This document shows, piece by piece, positions 6,152-6,887 of a stretch of 6,887 bases of DNA. Where the stretch lies: NCBI GenBank assembly GCA_003132645.1, contig PKYM01000046.1:14358-21244 (forward strand). Direction: 5' to 3'. The DNA comes from Actinomycetota bacterium (GTDB lineage Bacteria; Actinomycetota; Thermoleophilia; UBA2241). The position numbers and the translations under genes are program-made. The notes below the pieces were generated by a model, which saw nothing but the letters and a program-made list of their open reading frames with translations, searched no databases and had not been told where the DNA came from. Position 1 is the first letter of the stretch. Every line of letters begins with the position of its first letter.

Positions 6152-6207
6152 GGTCTGCTCCACAACGTCTCGCCGGGGCCGGACAACCGCGACCCAAGGA
6201 GGAGACC
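6152..6207 (+). promoter_or_regulatory. Shine-Dalgarno-sequestering helix ahead of tupA
   Basis: GGTCTGCTCC (6152-6161) is complementary to GGAGGAGACC (6198-6207) at nine of ten positions, with a single G-G mismatch. The right arm is the tupA Shine-Dalgarno (AAGGAGG, 6196-6202) plus the bases up to the ATG at 6208. The pairing would block ribosome entry. A pairing this long that falls exactly on the ribosome site is a good candidate for the output switch of the riboswitch. It is deduced from sequence only; no folding energy was computed. Confidence 0.5.
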
Positions 6208-6887
6208 ATGCCCAGGACCACCAAGAGGCGGGCTGCCCGCTGGAGCGTCGTCGTCGTCGCGCTCGGGGCGATCGCGCTGCTCGCTCTCACCTTCTCGAAC
6301 TTCGCTTCGGGGGGCGGCACGAGCAAGCCGGCAAGCCAGCGTCTGGCGGCGGCGCCCGACTACACCCAGCTTCTGATCGAGACGACGACCAGCGTGCGTG
6401 ACTCCGGCCTGATGGACGCAGTCGTCGTGCCGGCATTCGAGGCCAGGTTCCCGAACGTCACCTTCAAGTACGTAGCGGTCGGATCGGGCCAGGCCCTCGC
6501 CGACGCCGCGGCCGGCAACTGCGACGCGATCATCGTCCACTCGCCCGAGGCCGAGCACAAAGTGCAACGGACCGGCAACATCACCATGCGCCTGCCGTTC
6601 GCCTACAACTACTTCACCATCGTGGGTCCGAAGTCAGACCCCGCCCACGTCCGTGGCGCCAGCTCGGCGAAGGCCGCGTTCAAGGCCATCTTCAAGTATG
6701 GCAAGGCGCACCCCAAGCAGACGGTGTGGGTGTCGCGCGGCGACAACTCGGGCACCTACGCCAAGGAGCTTCAGATCTGGCAGTCGGCCGGTATCACCAT
6801 CAACGCGGTCACCCCGCCGAGCTGGTACATCTCGACCGGCCAGGGCATGGGCCAAACCCTCACCATGACCGACCAGAAGAAAGACGC
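6208..6887 (+). CDS. tupA: Tungstate ABC transporter substrate-binding protein (TupA-like), C-terminus cut by window
   Basis: TupA captures tungstate outside the membrane and passes it to the TupB permease and TupC ATPase, expected beyond the right edge. About 226 residues are visible. Residues 12-29 form a hydrophobic signal or anchor segment after a basic N-terminus (RRAARW). The mature domain begins near residue 50 and shows the oxyanion-binding TTTS at 59-62 (TTTSVRDSGLMDAVV), then VAVGSGQALADAAAGNCDAIIVHSPEAE (89-116), YFTIVGPKSDP (135-145), SRGDNSGTYAKEL (176-188) and WYISTGQGMGQTL (206-218), all typical of TupA rather than ModA. The start at 6208 is fixed by AAGGAGG five bases upstream. 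There is no lipobox cysteine after the hydrophobic stretch, unusual for a Gram-positive binding protein. A Moco/Tuco riboswitch precedes it, so tungstate import is probably repressed when cofactor is plentiful. A wider anion specificity cannot be excluded. Confidence 0.93.
   Translation, partial: MPRTTKRRAARWSVVVVALGAIALLALTFSNFASGGGTSKPASQRLAAAPDYTQLLIETTTSVRDSGLMDAVVVPAFEARFPNVTFKYVAVGSGQALADAAAGNCDAIIVHSPEAEHKVQRTGNITMRLPFAYNYFTIVGPKSDPAHVRGASSAKAAFKAIFKYGKAHPKQTVWVSRGDNSGTYAKELQIWQSAGITINAVTPPSWYISTGQGMGQTLTMTDQKKD

Noticed and set aside
5841..6401. Plus-strand open frame of 186 codons across the riboswitch and tupA start
   Set aside because: It is out of frame with tupA, Arg-rich, and overlaps a structured RNA leader; no family features.
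6067..6567. Minus-strand open frame opposite the tupA leader and 5' end
   Set aside because: It is an antisense shadow with no recognised domain, and the plus strand carries a clear tupA with its own ribosome site.
1..6887. CRISPR array, tRNA, rRNA, insertion sequence or phage-like genes
   Set aside because: I looked for regular repeats, transposase motifs, terminal inverted repeats and tRNA-like cloverleafs and saw none. The window is a conventional metabolic locus rather than a defence or mobile island.

Overview
The window is about two-thirds G+C by eye. It carries most of a bacterial carbon monoxide dehydrogenase/acetyl-CoA synthase (CODH/ACS) operon on the minus strand, divergent from a tungstate-uptake gene on the plus strand. 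The bacterial form is clear: a single-chain AcsB with its own N-terminal domain, a CooS/AcsA-type CODH, strong Shine-Dalgarno sites, and no archaeal Cdh epsilon or beta/gamma layout. The host is therefore an anaerobic bacterium able to run the Wood-Ljungdahl (reductive acetyl-CoA) pathway in one direction or the other. A high-GC actinobacterial lineage such as the acetogenic or CO-using Coriobacteriia relatives would fit, but this is a guess from composition and gene content; high-GC Firmicutes, Chloroflexota or Desulfobacterota are not excluded.

Layout: the minus-strand operon reads from right to left. It starts with a small protein resembling a heavy-metal-associated (HMA) domain but lacking the metal-binding cysteines (5413-5736). 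Next come the Ni-Fe CODH catalytic subunit cooS/acsA (3215-5290), the acetyl-CoA synthase acsB (930-3215, sharing one base with cooS in a TGATG junction), and the corrinoid iron-sulfur protein small subunit acsD (1-884, cut by the window edge). All cluster ligands expected in CooS and AcsB can be read from the sequence, so both enzymes look intact. Together they reduce CO2 to CO (or oxidise CO), pass CO to the AcsB A-cluster, and join it to the methyl group delivered by the corrinoid protein to make acetyl-CoA.

The 471-base divergent region (5737-6207) is rich in regulatory structure. On the minus side it has a possible promoter, a CRP/FNR-like palindrome and a perfect 9-bp inverted repeat in the probable leader of the CODH/ACS operon. 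On the plus side it has a good sigma-70-type promoter (TTGCCG-17-TACAAT), followed at once by an RNA element I recognise as a Moco/Tuco (molybdenum or tungsten cofactor) riboswitch. Further stem-loops follow, and one helix can mask the Shine-Dalgarno site of the downstream gene.

That downstream gene (6208 to the window end) is a TupA-like tungstate-binding protein, cut by the right edge. The pairing makes metabolic sense: tungsten-dependent formate dehydrogenases commonly start the methyl branch of the pathway whose carbonyl branch is encoded next door, and a cofactor-sensing RNA would adjust tungstate import to cofactor supply. The enzymes themselves are well known. The points most worth a second look are the riboswitch with its expression platform and the cysteine-less HMA-like protein that heads the operon.
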